Assembly (NCBI GenBank): GCA_002868985.1
Contig: PKTV01000286.1
Coordinates: forward strand, 1-9,994
Origin: Desulfobacteraceae bacterium
Lineage (GTDB): Bacteria; Desulfobacterota; Desulfobacteria; Desulfobacterales; UBA11574
DNA length: 9,994 nucleotides
Direction of reading: 5' to 3'
Shown: in pieces, positions 1-7,355 of the stretch
Layout of the letters: every line of letters begins with the position of its first letter
Position numbering within the stretch: the stretch's first letter is position 1
The notes under the pieces: model-generated
Database searches by the model: none
What the model saw: the letters and a program-made list of their open reading frames with translations, nothing else
Told to the model about the DNA's origin: nothing
Program-made: the position numbers and the translations under genes

Positions 1-138
1 AATTCAGAAATGAGCAATTTTTGTTCTGATCAAGGCCGCACAAGGGTTTGCGGTGAGGCGTACGTCTGTACGCCGCAACCGGAAACCCGCGGAGAACGCT
101 GAGCAGGACAAAGATGGCCATTTATGGATGGACACTAA
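1..138. repeat. Palindromic MITE-like repeat, left end cut by or diverging at the window edge
   Basis: This non-coding stretch folds on itself almost completely. The central hairpin pairs GGCGTAC (57-63) with GTACGCC (68-74) around a GTCT loop. Outside it, CGGT (51-54) pairs with ACCG (78-81), GGGTTT (44-49) with AAACCC (83-88), CCGC (36-39) with GCGG (89-92), and TTTGTTCTG (20-28) with CAGGACAAA (104-112, one G-T pair). AAATG (8-12) faces CATTT (118-122) near the outer edge. The right end, CCATTTATGGATGGACACTAA (118-138, 21 bases, here only to mark the end), differs by one base from the right end of the repeat at 7335-7509, so the two belong to one family. The left end shows only CAGAAATG before the window starts, so the full terminal repeat cannot be checked. 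There is no transposase, and no gene is visible here. It could be a non-autonomous transposable repeat or a structured intergenic element. Confidence 0.7.
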
Positions 139-200
139 CTAATATAAACTCACCCTATTTATCCAAATTGACCCACTCCCGGGGCAAAACCGTGCCCACC

Positions 201-229
201 TTGACACAACTCTTCAAATTTCTTATATT
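201..229 (+). promoter_or_regulatory. Candidate sigma-70-type promoter for the operon
   Basis: A perfect -35 box TTGACA (201-206) is followed, after 17 bases, by TATATT (224-229), which matches the -10 consensus at five of six positions in an AT-rich setting. Transcription would begin near 236, giving a leader of about 43 bases before the first ATG at 279. The rest of 139-278 shows no gene, only AT-rich sequence and a weak GGGC/GCCC inverted repeat around 181-197. No operator or riboswitch is recognisable. The call rests on sequence match and position only. Confidence 0.6.
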
Positions 230-278
230 TAGCCAGTGCAAGTGTCATTTTTAATTTATTAACAAACAGGTTTCAACA

Positions 279-1172
279 ATGATTATAAACGCTTCCAAAT
301 GGTGTAAAGCTATTTCGGCCACCGTGTTATTGCTTGTGCTGTCTACCAGCTTATATGCCGCCTCTATGCAAAAAATTGAATCTGCCCTTGAATCGGCACG
401 CAAGGATTTACGTATCAGTATGGCCACCGAGGAACGCATCTCTTTTGAGCTGGAGAAGTTAAAACAATCCGAGCACACATCGCCGGATATCATAAAAGAT
501 TATGATACGTACTTAATTCGAGTGCAGGCAATGGTTGCTGAAAACCGAAAGAAAGTGGAAAAATTGGAAGCACTTAGCGCCAAATATAACACCCGAAAAG
601 CAACTTATGGGGCATCATCTTCAGATGATACTTCAGCGATGCTGGACCCTTCCATTCCCGAGGAACAGGTCGTTGATGAAGTGACCGTCTTGGATCGCCA
701 GCTCGACAGTTCCCTGGCCGAGTTCGATGAGATGCTGCTCACGGAATTGGATTTGATCCAGGCAAAATCATCGGAAAAACTGCAGGATCTGGCCGAAGCG
801 GCTGCAGCTGCAGCACAACGCCTGCGTGACAAGGGCATCGAGATAGATAGCGATTCTAAAGCAGAAAGCGCTGATTCCCATCAGGATTCATCCGAAGAAC
901 CGGAAGAGGCCAAAAAAGAAACAGGCGCCTTAGACGCCGGAAAGGAAAGTAGCTCTAAAGAAACCAGGGATGACGCTGCATTGTCCACCCAAGGCAAATC
1001 CCGGGAAGGAGTGGAAGGTTCCTCTCGTCATCCTAAAAACCGTTACGATCCAAGTAATGACGACATCGTGGCCAGACAGCTTCGCGAAGCGGCAGAAAAA
1101 GAATCCGATCCTGAACTTAAAGAAAAGCTCTGGAAAGAATATGAACAATATAAAAAAAATGTTCGCAAATAA
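279..1172 (+). CDS. Secreted coiled-coil protein with acidic low-complexity region, function unknown
   Basis: This is a 297-residue protein I do not recognise as a named family. Residues 1-28 form a classical Sec signal peptide: Lys at 7 and 10, a hydrophobic core at about 11-25, and cleavage likely after Ala27 or Ala28. The mature part begins with a long charged helical, coiled-coil-like stretch (about 30-110). An Ala-rich helix lies near 174-182. A Ser/Glu/Lys/Asp-rich, probably disordered segment follows (about 190-260), and the protein ends in a charged helical tail (about 262-297) with Leu, Trp and Tyr spaced as in a short amphipathic binding helix. It should reside in the periplasm. The start at 279 is preceded by a weak ACAGG ribosome site (266-270) and lies just downstream of the promoter, so this is probably the first gene of the operon. 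The stop is 13 bases before the lipoprotein start. A role as periplasmic linker or scaffold is inference. Confidence 0.85.
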   Translation: MIINASKWCKAISATVLLLVLSTSLYAASMQKIESALESARKDLRISMATEERISFELEKLKQSEHTSPDIIKDYDTYLIRVQAMVAENRKKVEKLEALSAKYNTRKATYGASSSDDTSAMLDPSIPEEQVVDEVTVLDRQLDSSLAEFDEMLLTELDLIQAKSSEKLQDLAEAAAAAAQRLRDKGIEIDSDSKAESADSHQDSSEEPEEAKKETGALDAGKESSSKETRDDAALSTQGKSREGVEGSSRHPKNRYDPSNDDIVARQLREAAEKESDPELKEKLWKEYEQYKKNVRK

Positions 1173-1185
1173 AATGGGTGCTAAG

Positions 1186-2418
1186 ATGAAATATAGCGTC
1201 CATCATAACTTCATATTATTGACTTTCATTTTAATTTTGTTCACAGGATGTGCCACCTTCAATGCTCAAAAGGTCGGTCCTACGACAATAATGAAAGCCC
1301 AGGAAGAAATCATTGAAGACCAACTGCTCGATGTCGGCATTCTGGTTTTTGAATCCGACAAATTTACAGAAGAGCAAGCCAAAGAAGAACATACCAGCCA
1401 GGAAATCAGAAAAGCAGAACATCATTTCATGCCGTATCATTTGAAAAATACCTTACAGCAAAGCAGCTACTGGGGCGCAGTGCGTGTCCTTCCAGGTCAA
1501 ACGGAAAGTATCGACGTTCTGCTCAAAGGTAAAATTCTTGAATCCAACGGAGAGCAGTTGATACTTCAAATCGATGTGATGGATGCGACCCGGAAAACCT
1601 GGTTCAGCAAAAAATATAAATCCGAAGCCTCCCTGGCATTCTATTCGGGAAATCGAGCCGGAGAAAAAGATGTGTATCAGGATCTATACAATACCATCTC
1701 CAATGATATCGCCACTTATCTCATGAAGTTGCCCCCTGAAGAGATCAAGAACATCCGTACCGTCTCGAAATTAAAATTTGCACAAGACTTTGCGCCGGCC
1801 GTCTACGATGGATATCTGACAGAAGATAAAAAAAATCTCATCACCGTTAATCGACTGCCTGCCGATGAGGACACCATAATGACCCGTCTGCTAAAGATAC
1901 GGGAGCGGGAATACATGTATGTGGACACCTTGAATGAGTACTATCAAGAGTATTATGCAAACATGTGGCCTTCCTATGAGAACTGGCGCGAGCTCAACTA
2001 TGAAGAAATTAAGGCCATCAAGAAAATTGAACGTAGCGCCTTAAACCAAAAGTTGATAGGTGCGCTCCTGGTAGCAGGTGCGATTGCCCTGAATGCGGGA
2101 GAAGTCAAAAACACCGGCGCACTTCAGATGGGTATGATTTTAATCGGCGGTCAGGTGATCGTCAACGGGTTTAATGTTACCAAAGAAGCTGAAATCCACT
2201 CGGCAGCAATCAAGGAGCTGAGCGAATCGTTTGGCAGTGAGATGCAACCTATTGTCATGGAATTCGAAGGCAAGCAGTATGAGCTGACCGGATCGGCTGA
2301 AGAACAATTTAAACACTGGCGTGAATTGCTGCGACAGATATATATCACAGAAACCGGCTTTGATCTGGATATCTCATTGGAAGATAACGAAAAAACAACA
2401 TCCGAAGACCCTGAATAA
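1186..2418 (+). CDS. Lipoprotein with glycine-rich hydrophobic hairpin, function unknown
   Basis: From the ATG at 1186 the product is 410 residues. It opens with a lipoprotein signal peptide: Lys2, His6-His7, a hydrophobic run at 9-19, and a lipobox ending Thr-Gly-Cys with the lipidated Cys at 22. Start codons in the same frame at 1141, 1159 and 1174, or far upstream at 970, would overlap the previous gene or lengthen the signal peptide. The 1186 start has GGTG five to eight bases upstream, so I prefer it; 1174 is a possible alternative. The mature part is mixed alpha/beta (about 40-180), then helical and Tyr/Glu-rich (about 210-285). A Gly/Ala-rich hydrophobic segment at about 289-329 looks like two membrane-active or packing helices separated by a short polar turn. 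The C-terminal tail is acidic. Residues after the Cys are Ala-Thr, with no Asp at +2, which favours delivery to the outer membrane under the usual Lol sorting rule. I do not recognise the family. Its neighbours suggest the outer-envelope part of a trans-envelope complex. Confidence 0.85.
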   Translation: MKYSVHHNFILLTFILILFTGCATFNAQKVGPTTIMKAQEEIIEDQLLDVGILVFESDKFTEEQAKEEHTSQEIRKAEHHFMPYHLKNTLQQSSYWGAVRVLPGQTESIDVLLKGKILESNGEQLILQIDVMDATRKTWFSKKYKSEASLAFYSGNRAGEKDVYQDLYNTISNDIATYLMKLPPEEIKNIRTVSKLKFAQDFAPAVYDGYLTEDKKNLITVNRLPADEDTIMTRLLKIREREYMYVDTLNEYYQEYYANMWPSYENWRELNYEEIKAIKKIERSALNQKLIGALLVAGAIALNAGEVKNTGALQMGMILIGGQVIVNGFNVTKEAEIHSAAIKELSESFGSEMQPIVMEFEGKQYELTGSAEEQFKHWRELLRQIYITETGFDLDISLEDNEKTTSEDPE

Positions 2419-2439
2419 AATCGAGCATCAAATTCAATT

Positions 2440-4053
2440 ATGCCATCCGACACACCCACTCAACCTCCTAAAGGTAAACAGACTTCAGATTTTGGCGTGG
2501 AAATCATCACGCCCCTTGAGGTGCGCAAAAAAAGTGACCCGCCCGACCCAAAGCGTTCTTTTCGAATAATCTCTGTCACCATTATGTTGTTTTTCGTAAT
2601 TCTTGCCTCAATAGTTGCAGTCGGTTTTCTTCTTATTCGCCATTTATCGAGACATCCGGTGAATCTGGCTAAAGACATGGAGCATACAGAATCATCGGAA
2701 ACCGGGATTTTAAAAAAACAGGGCCGGACCGGCACCACGACAGAACCGGTTTTCTCTCCCTTAGCGCAACAACCAGAAGTTGAACCGTCAATCAAATCTG
2801 TTCAAACCGTCGACACTGCCAAACTTGAACTGGAAAAAGAAACGGCAGACAAACAATTGGCAACGTTATTGAAACTTAAAAAAGAGATCGATGATAAAGA
2901 GGGTTACGTGTGGGGCGGCAAAGAATATGAAGCCATGACATCCCTTGGCCAGGAAGGAGACCGGCTGCTTATAGATCGTTCCTTTGCTTTAGCAGCTATA
3001 AAATATGAACAAGCCGCCAATAAAGCAAAAGCGTTGATCGAAAACTCCGGGACGGTGTTTCAAAAACTGGTGGAAGAAGGTCAGAAGGCTCTTGAAATTG
3101 GTGACAGCGTCATTGCCCAACAAAAATTTTCTACCGCGTTAAAGATTCAACCGTCCGATGAATCCGCCCAACGGAATTTAGAACGGGCTGAAAAGCTTGA
3201 TGAAGTTAAACGCCTGATAACATTAGGAAAAAATTATGAGGGAAATAATCGGTTTGCCTTTGCACATGCCGATTACCAGAGAGCGTTACAATTGGACCCT
3301 GAATCCGGGGAAGCTCAAAACGGCTTAAACCGGATGAAAGAAAAAATCGTCGACGAACAATTTCAGAAACTCATTTCGGACGGGCTGACGGCATATCACA
3401 ATGGCCATTATCAGCTCGCCAGAGCAACGCTTTTAAAGGCAAAATCGTTCCGACCCCGATCACGTGAAGTAAAAAGCGCTTTATTGCAAGTTGACGAGGC
3501 CATCCGGTTAGATAAAATTGAAAAACTGCACCAAAAAGCAACGTCTGCCGAACAGGCTGAAAATTGGGAACAGGCCCTTAAATCTTATCTGGCAGTTCTT
3601 AAAATTGATCCTGATATCAGTTTTGCCGTCCAGGGTAAAAGACGCGCTTTGGAACACATTCGGGTTGCCAAACGGATGGGATTTTTTATTGAAAAACCCA
3701 ACGTCATGGAATCGGACCAGCAGCTTGAAAATGCGATACGTTTGATTGAAAAGGCCGAAAAACTGGAACAAAAAAGTCCGCATTTTACCGCCCGATTAAA
3801 CGAGCTAAAAACCCTGGTGGCTCTCGCAAAAACTCCGGTTAAAGTAATGATCGAGTCCGATAACCTTACGGAAATCGCCGTTTATAAAGTCGGAAAACTC
3901 GGCAAATTTACCACACGCGAATTATCGCTAAGACCCGGCACGTATACAGTGGTCGGGGCACGCAACGGATACCAGGATGTCCGGCTGAAAATCACCGTGA
4001 AACCCGGCCAGAAATCGTTGCGCGTATCCATAATTTGTAACATTAAGGTGTGA
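2440..4053 (+). CDS. Membrane-anchored TPR protein with C-terminal PEGA-like domain
   Basis: This 537-residue protein starts with a Pro/Thr-rich, positively charged tail (1-42), followed by one transmembrane helix (about 43-66). A charged Ser/Thr-rich linker follows, then a helix-rich region with four recognisable TPR-like repeats at about 206-255, 257-307, 308-356 and 357-408. These show the usual pattern of paired helices with Tyr/Ala/Leu spacing and Leu-x-Pro turns. The last part (about 466-537) is a beta-rich PEGA-like domain containing a Leu-Arg-Pro-Gly-x-Tyr-Thr-Val turn, typical of PEGA repeats in envelope proteins. Basic residues precede the helix, so the N-tail should be cytoplasmic and the rest periplasmic. 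TPRs usually serve protein binding. The start at 2440 lies 21 bases after the lipoprotein stop and has no strong ribosome site, which suggests translational coupling. The end overlaps the next gene by four bases. The next gene also has PEGA domains, so the two probably interact or share an ancestor. Confidence 0.85.
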   Translation: MPSDTPTQPPKGKQTSDFGVEIITPLEVRKKSDPPDPKRSFRIISVTIMLFFVILASIVAVGFLLIRHLSRHPVNLAKDMEHTESSETGILKKQGRTGTTTEPVFSPLAQQPEVEPSIKSVQTVDTAKLELEKETADKQLATLLKLKKEIDDKEGYVWGGKEYEAMTSLGQEGDRLLIDRSFALAAIKYEQAANKAKALIENSGTVFQKLVEEGQKALEIGDSVIAQQKFSTALKIQPSDESAQRNLERAEKLDEVKRLITLGKNYEGNNRFAFAHADYQRALQLDPESGEAQNGLNRMKEKIVDEQFQKLISDGLTAYHNGHYQLARATLLKAKSFRPRSREVKSALLQVDEAIRLDKIEKLHQKATSAEQAENWEQALKSYLAVLKIDPDISFAVQGKRRALEHIRVAKRMGFFIEKPNVMESDQQLENAIRLIEKAEKLEQKSPHFTARLNELKTLVALAKTPVKVMIESDNLTEIAVYKVGKLGKFTTRELSLRPGTYTVVGARNGYQDVRLKITVKPGQKSLRVSIICNIKV

Positions 4054-6134
4054 TTTTGACAGACATACCAACAAAAATCGAGCCCATATCCTTTCGGTCC
4101 AAGCCGCCATCCAAAAGACCCAAGCCGATTAGTATTTTTAAATGGGGGGTCGGCGTTCTTATTGGAATCATCCTGATTTTTCTTTGTATCTCGACCTGGT
4201 TTGTCTTCACCGCCCGGCAAGTCGTGATAGACATCGAGCCGATTCCGGAACGTATCGTGTTTTCAGGGGGTATCCTGACGCCAAAAATCGGTAACTATTA
4301 CTTGATGCGTCCCGGAAAATACACGCTGGAGGCTCTCAAAGAATGTTTTTTACCCCTTGACCATACATTTTATGTCAGCGATGAAAAACACCAAAACCTG
4401 CGTTTAGAAATGCAAAAACGTCCCGGTCGCCTGATGATCCGCACATATGATTCAGGTGATACAGAAAGCAACATTTTAGGGGCACAAGTATATGTCGATG
4501 GTACTGTGGTCGGAAACGCCCCTATAGAGAATCTCGAAATACTGCCGGGTCTGCACAACATTGAAATTCGTGCCGAGAATTATCAGAACTTTCAGACCGA
4601 TGTTAACGTACACGGTTGTGATAAATTTCAGGAGGTTAACCTGGCGCTGCTTCCGGGTTGGTCGGATATCACCGTCAGCTCCGTGCCTTTGGATGCAAAT
4701 GTTTTGATCGACGGGAAACCCTTTGGGAAAACCCCTTTACACACTCAACTGTCGCCTGGATCTTATCTTCTTGAAATCAGCGCCGATCGTTTTAAAACAT
4801 GGAAACACCGACTGAATGTAAAACCGAATGAACCTCAGGAAATAAGCGATGTTAGGCTTCAGCCGGCAGACGGCAAATTGACGATCAACACCAAACCTGA
4901 CGGAGCCAATATCATCATTGACGGGACTTTTGTCGGTCAGACACCCCTGACACGCGATATTTCTCCGGACAAACATCATGTTGTTCAAATTTCAAAGGCC
5001 GGTTATGAAAAAACAAACCGTGACGTACAAGTTGCATCGGCTGCATCAAAAACGCTCAATGTGAATTTAAAACCCAGACGAGGCATCGTCCGCCTATCGG
5101 TTGAACCGCCTGACACCGAACTCATCATAGACGGCAAATCATGGGGTGTTGTTCCGAAAAAATTAAATCTGATCGCCGTGGAACACAAACTGGAATTCAA
5201 TAAAAAAGGCTTTCATCCTTATCGAATCCACATCACACCCCAGCCTGGATTTCCAAAACAATTGAAAGTTGCACTTAAGAAAAAGGGGACGTCCAAAGAA
5301 ACTGAACCATTGGTGATTACAGCCAAGACAGGCTACAGATTGAAATTAATTAAGACCGGGGCCTACACCATGGGATCTTCACGCAGAGAACAGGGTCACA
5401 GATCCAATGAGACCCTTAGAAAGATTATACTAAAACGACCATTTTACATGGGCCTTAAAGAAGTATCCAACCAGGCATTCAAGGAATTTATGGCGAAACA
5501 CAATTCAGGCTTTGTTAAATCACATAGTCTCAACAATGCTGCTCAGCCCGCGGTTCGAGTTACTTGGGAACAGGCTGCCCGGTTCTGCAACTGGCTCAGC
5601 GCCAAAGCGTCACTGCCACCGGCTTATGTTCAAAAAGGAAACACGTTGATTGCCGTCGAGCCGTTAAACACCGGTTACAGGCTGCCCACCGAAGCAGAGT
5701 GGGAGTACTGTGCCCGGTTTCTCGGCAAACAAGCATTTTCGAAATATCCATGGGGAAACAAATTTCCTCCTGTTCAGTTGTCCGGGAATTATTCCGACCA
5801 ATCTGCAAAAAACTTGCTTCCAAACGTTCTCGAAGGTTACAATGACGGGTATGTAACAACAGCGCCGCCGGCAAAATTTAAATCCAATTTCCTGGGCCTG
5901 TATGATATGGGCGGCAACGTGGCAGAATGGTGTCACGATTTTTATTCAATTTACAGTTATGATCCCGAAAAAACATATGTGGACCCAACCGGACCCAAAA
6001 ACGGCAAACACCATGTGATCAGAGGGTCCGGCTGGAAACATGGAACCATCAACACCTTGAGGCTGGCCTATCGCAGTTACGGTGATGACAAACGTGAGGA
6101 TGTCGGTTTTCGGGTTTGCAGATATCTGAAATGA
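4050..6134 (+). CDS. Membrane-anchored PEGA-repeat protein with SUMF1/FGE-like C-terminal domain
   Basis: The product is 694 residues if GTG 4050 is the start. A TTG at 4056 has AAGGTG (4045-4050) at better spacing and may be the true start; the protein would then be two residues shorter. A basic cytoplasmic tail (1-31) leads into one transmembrane helix (about 32-53). About five PEGA-type beta repeats follow: a degenerate one at 57-122, then about 128-204, 205-275, 276-345 and 346-412. The clearest carry 'Asp-Gly-x-x-x-Gly-x-x-Pro' turns and 'Pro-Gly-x-Tyr/His' turns. From about 428 to the end is a formylglycine-generating-enzyme/SUMF1-type domain: Met441-Gly-Ser, the Gly-Tyr-Arg-Leu-Pro-Thr-Glu-Ala-Glu-Trp-Glu block from 542, Gly-Gly-Asn-Val-Ala-Glu-Trp around 621-627, Arg-Gly-Ser-Gly-Trp at 658-662 and Gly-Phe-Arg-Val-Cys near the end. 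The two catalytic cysteines of true FGEs, expected after Trp662, are absent, so sulfatase activation is unlikely. A binding or structural role in the periplasm is more probable. Confidence 0.9.
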   Translation: MILTDIPTKIEPISFRSKPPSKRPKPISIFKWGVGVLIGIILIFLCISTWFVFTARQVVIDIEPIPERIVFSGGILTPKIGNYYLMRPGKYTLEALKECFLPLDHTFYVSDEKHQNLRLEMQKRPGRLMIRTYDSGDTESNILGAQVYVDGTVVGNAPIENLEILPGLHNIEIRAENYQNFQTDVNVHGCDKFQEVNLALLPGWSDITVSSVPLDANVLIDGKPFGKTPLHTQLSPGSYLLEISADRFKTWKHRLNVKPNEPQEISDVRLQPADGKLTINTKPDGANIIIDGTFVGQTPLTRDISPDKHHVVQISKAGYEKTNRDVQVASAASKTLNVNLKPRRGIVRLSVEPPDTELIIDGKSWGVVPKKLNLIAVEHKLEFNKKGFHPYRIHITPQPGFPKQLKVALKKKGTSKETEPLVITAKTGYRLKLIKTGAYTMGSSRREQGHRSNETLRKIILKRPFYMGLKEVSNQAFKEFMAKHNSGFVKSHSLNNAAQPAVRVTWEQAARFCNWLSAKASLPPAYVQKGNTLIAVEPLNTGYRLPTEAEWEYCARFLGKQAFSKYPWGNKFPPVQLSGNYSDQSAKNLLPNVLEGYNDGYVTTAPPAKFKSNFLGLYDMGGNVAEWCHDFYSIYSYDPEKTYVDPTGPKNGKHHVIRGSGWKHGTINTLRLAYRSYGDDKREDVGFRVCRYLK

Positions 6135-6469
6135 CCATGGCAAACAGATTTTTCATAGCAATGGCCTTATGGGGGACATGTCTTTTTGGAACGACATGGG
6201 CAGGAACTGTGCCGACAGGATTCTTGTGTGAATTAAACGTACCGCCCGGACAACATTCAGAATCAACCTATTTTGTCCAAAATGACCCAAAGAAACCATC
6301 GGACAACGCTTCTGCCAATGATGCCTCAAAAACCCATAAAGATACAATCAAACCAAAGACGTTGACACAAGATAAAAATGCTCCCAAAAAAACAAAACCA
6401 ATGAAACCGTTCGTTCCTTCAGAAACGATTCCGGTGGATCAGGGGGTGGATTTTCCCTACGACATCTGA
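6131..6469 (+). CDS. Small secreted Lys/Pro-rich protein, function unknown
   Basis: The start at 6131 gives 112 residues and overlaps the previous stop in an ATGA, a usual sign of translational coupling. ATG 6137 (two residues later) and TTG 6116 are weaker alternatives. A short signal peptide is visible: Arg5, a hydrophobic core at about 6-21, and probable cleavage after Ala24 (Thr-Trp-Ala-Gly). The mature protein is about 88 residues. It has one Cys in its N-terminal part (Phe-Leu-Cys-Glu-Leu), then a Lys/Asp/Asn/Pro-rich disordered stretch (about 52-94), and ends in a less polar segment (Ile-Pro-Val-Asp-Gln-Gly-Val-Asp-Phe-Pro-Tyr-Asp-Ile) that looks like a short linear binding peptide. 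Codon use is like its neighbours and it sits inside the operon, so I take it to be a real gene. No family is recognised. A periplasmic adaptor or linker role is possible. Confidence 0.75.
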   Translation: MTMANRFFIAMALWGTCLFGTTWAGTVPTGFLCELNVPPGQHSESTYFVQNDPKKPSDNASANDASKTHKDTIKPKTLTQDKNAPKKTKPMKPFVPSETIPVDQGVDFPYDI

Positions 6470-6533
6470 TACCTCAACTGAGCGTAAACAAAATGATAAC
6501 AAATATAAAAAGAATCAACATCGAGAATTCACT

Positions 6534-7355
6534 ATGAAAAAAACATTGCCGATATCCATGGAGTTTATTTACCAGCTTTTCGCTCTGATTCTAATTATCA
6601 TTTTTGTTCATGCCGCTTATGTCGGCATCATTCGTCCCAATGCCGACGCCATTCTGGCCCGTCAGGCTGAGATGCTTCAAAAAGATAAGACGAAAACCAC
6701 CGAACGATCTGCCTATGTGTTGATTCGCGATTACGAACAGGAAGCGTGTTTTGTTCTCATGTTTTGGGCGCTGGCCATCATGGCGTTTAAGGCCGTTACC
6801 ACCATAAGACACCGTTCGTTGTTACAACAGGACTTGATTCCTTTGGCCGAAGGGGTTCGTATATTGCCTGAAGATACCCGGGAACTGTCCCGGGCAATTC
6901 AAGCGCTAACGACGTATCAACAAAACGGATTGCTTCCCCGAGCATTGCTGGCCGGTTTGCAAAGATTCAGTTCAACACGAAACATTCAGGATGTCGCGGA
7001 TGCCACCCATGCCTACTGTTCGGTCGAAGGTGAACGATTGGAATCTGAATTGTCTATGATTAGATATATCGCCTGGGCCATCCCTTCCATCGGATTTATC
7101 GGCACGGTACGAGGCATTGGAGATGCGCTTGGGCTGGCGCACCAGGCCATTGAAGGAGAAATTTTCGGTGTTACCCGCAGCTTGGGAGTAGCGTTTAACT
7201 CAACTTTGATTGCGCTTCTTATCAGCATTGTTCTCATGTTTATGCTGCACCAGCTGCAGCTGCTTCAGGAAAGATATGTCTTGGAAACAGAAGCATATTG
7301 CGAAGAGAGATTGACCAGGCACTTGCATACACCATCAGTGTCCATCCAGAAATAG
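6534..7355 (+). CDS. MotA/TolQ/ExbB-family proton-channel subunit
   Basis: This 273-residue membrane protein has four predicted helices at about 10-32, 72-90, 178-200 and 218-241. A periplasmic loop of about 40 residues joins the first two, and a cytoplasmic domain of about 85 residues joins the second and third. The last two helices carry the family signature: Ile-Pro-Ser-Ile-Gly-Phe-Ile-Gly-Thr191-Val-Arg-Gly-Ile on helix 3, and Gly-Val-Thr-Arg-Ser-Leu-Gly-Val-Ala-Phe-Asn-Ser-Thr224-Leu on helix 4. These correspond to the Gly-Thr-Val-x-Gly and small/Thr positions of MotA, TolQ and ExbB. Such proteins form pentamers around two copies of a single-helix partner (MotB, TolR or ExbD) and convert ion flow into movement. 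The likely partner here is the protein starting at 8925. The gene follows the small secreted protein after 64 bases that hold nothing recognisable except a weak GAGA ribosome site. Its last five codons and stop lie inside the left end of the repeat at 7335-7509, so the C-terminus may be altered from its original form. Confidence 0.9.
   Translation: MKKTLPISMEFIYQLFALILIIIFVHAAYVGIIRPNADAILARQAEMLQKDKTKTTERSAYVLIRDYEQEACFVLMFWALAIMAFKAVTTIRHRSLLQQDLIPLAEGVRILPEDTRELSRAIQALTTYQQNGLLPRALLAGLQRFSSTRNIQDVADATHAYCSVEGERLESELSMIRYIAWAIPSIGFIGTVRGIGDALGLAHQAIEGEIFGVTRSLGVAFNSTLIALLISIVLMFMLHQLQLLQERYVLETEAYCEERLTRHLHTPSVSIQK

Noticed and set aside
605..838. Minus-strand open frame inside the first gene
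   Set aside because: Its product is Ser/Ala-rich low complexity mirrored from the plus-strand coding sequence, with no ribosome site or domain.
970..1185. Upstream extension of the lipoprotein frame overlapping the first gene
   Set aside because: It would put about 72 residues before a clear lipoprotein signal peptide. The protein from 1186 has the signal and lipobox at the right distance.
5596..5936. Overlapping minus-strand and plus-frame open frames inside the SUMF1-like domain
   Set aside because: The plus-strand frame has clear family motifs throughout this region, and the others show no recognisable domain.
5331..6134. Functional sulfatase-activating formylglycine-generating enzyme
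   Set aside because: The paired active-site cysteines are missing and no sulfatase is in the window.
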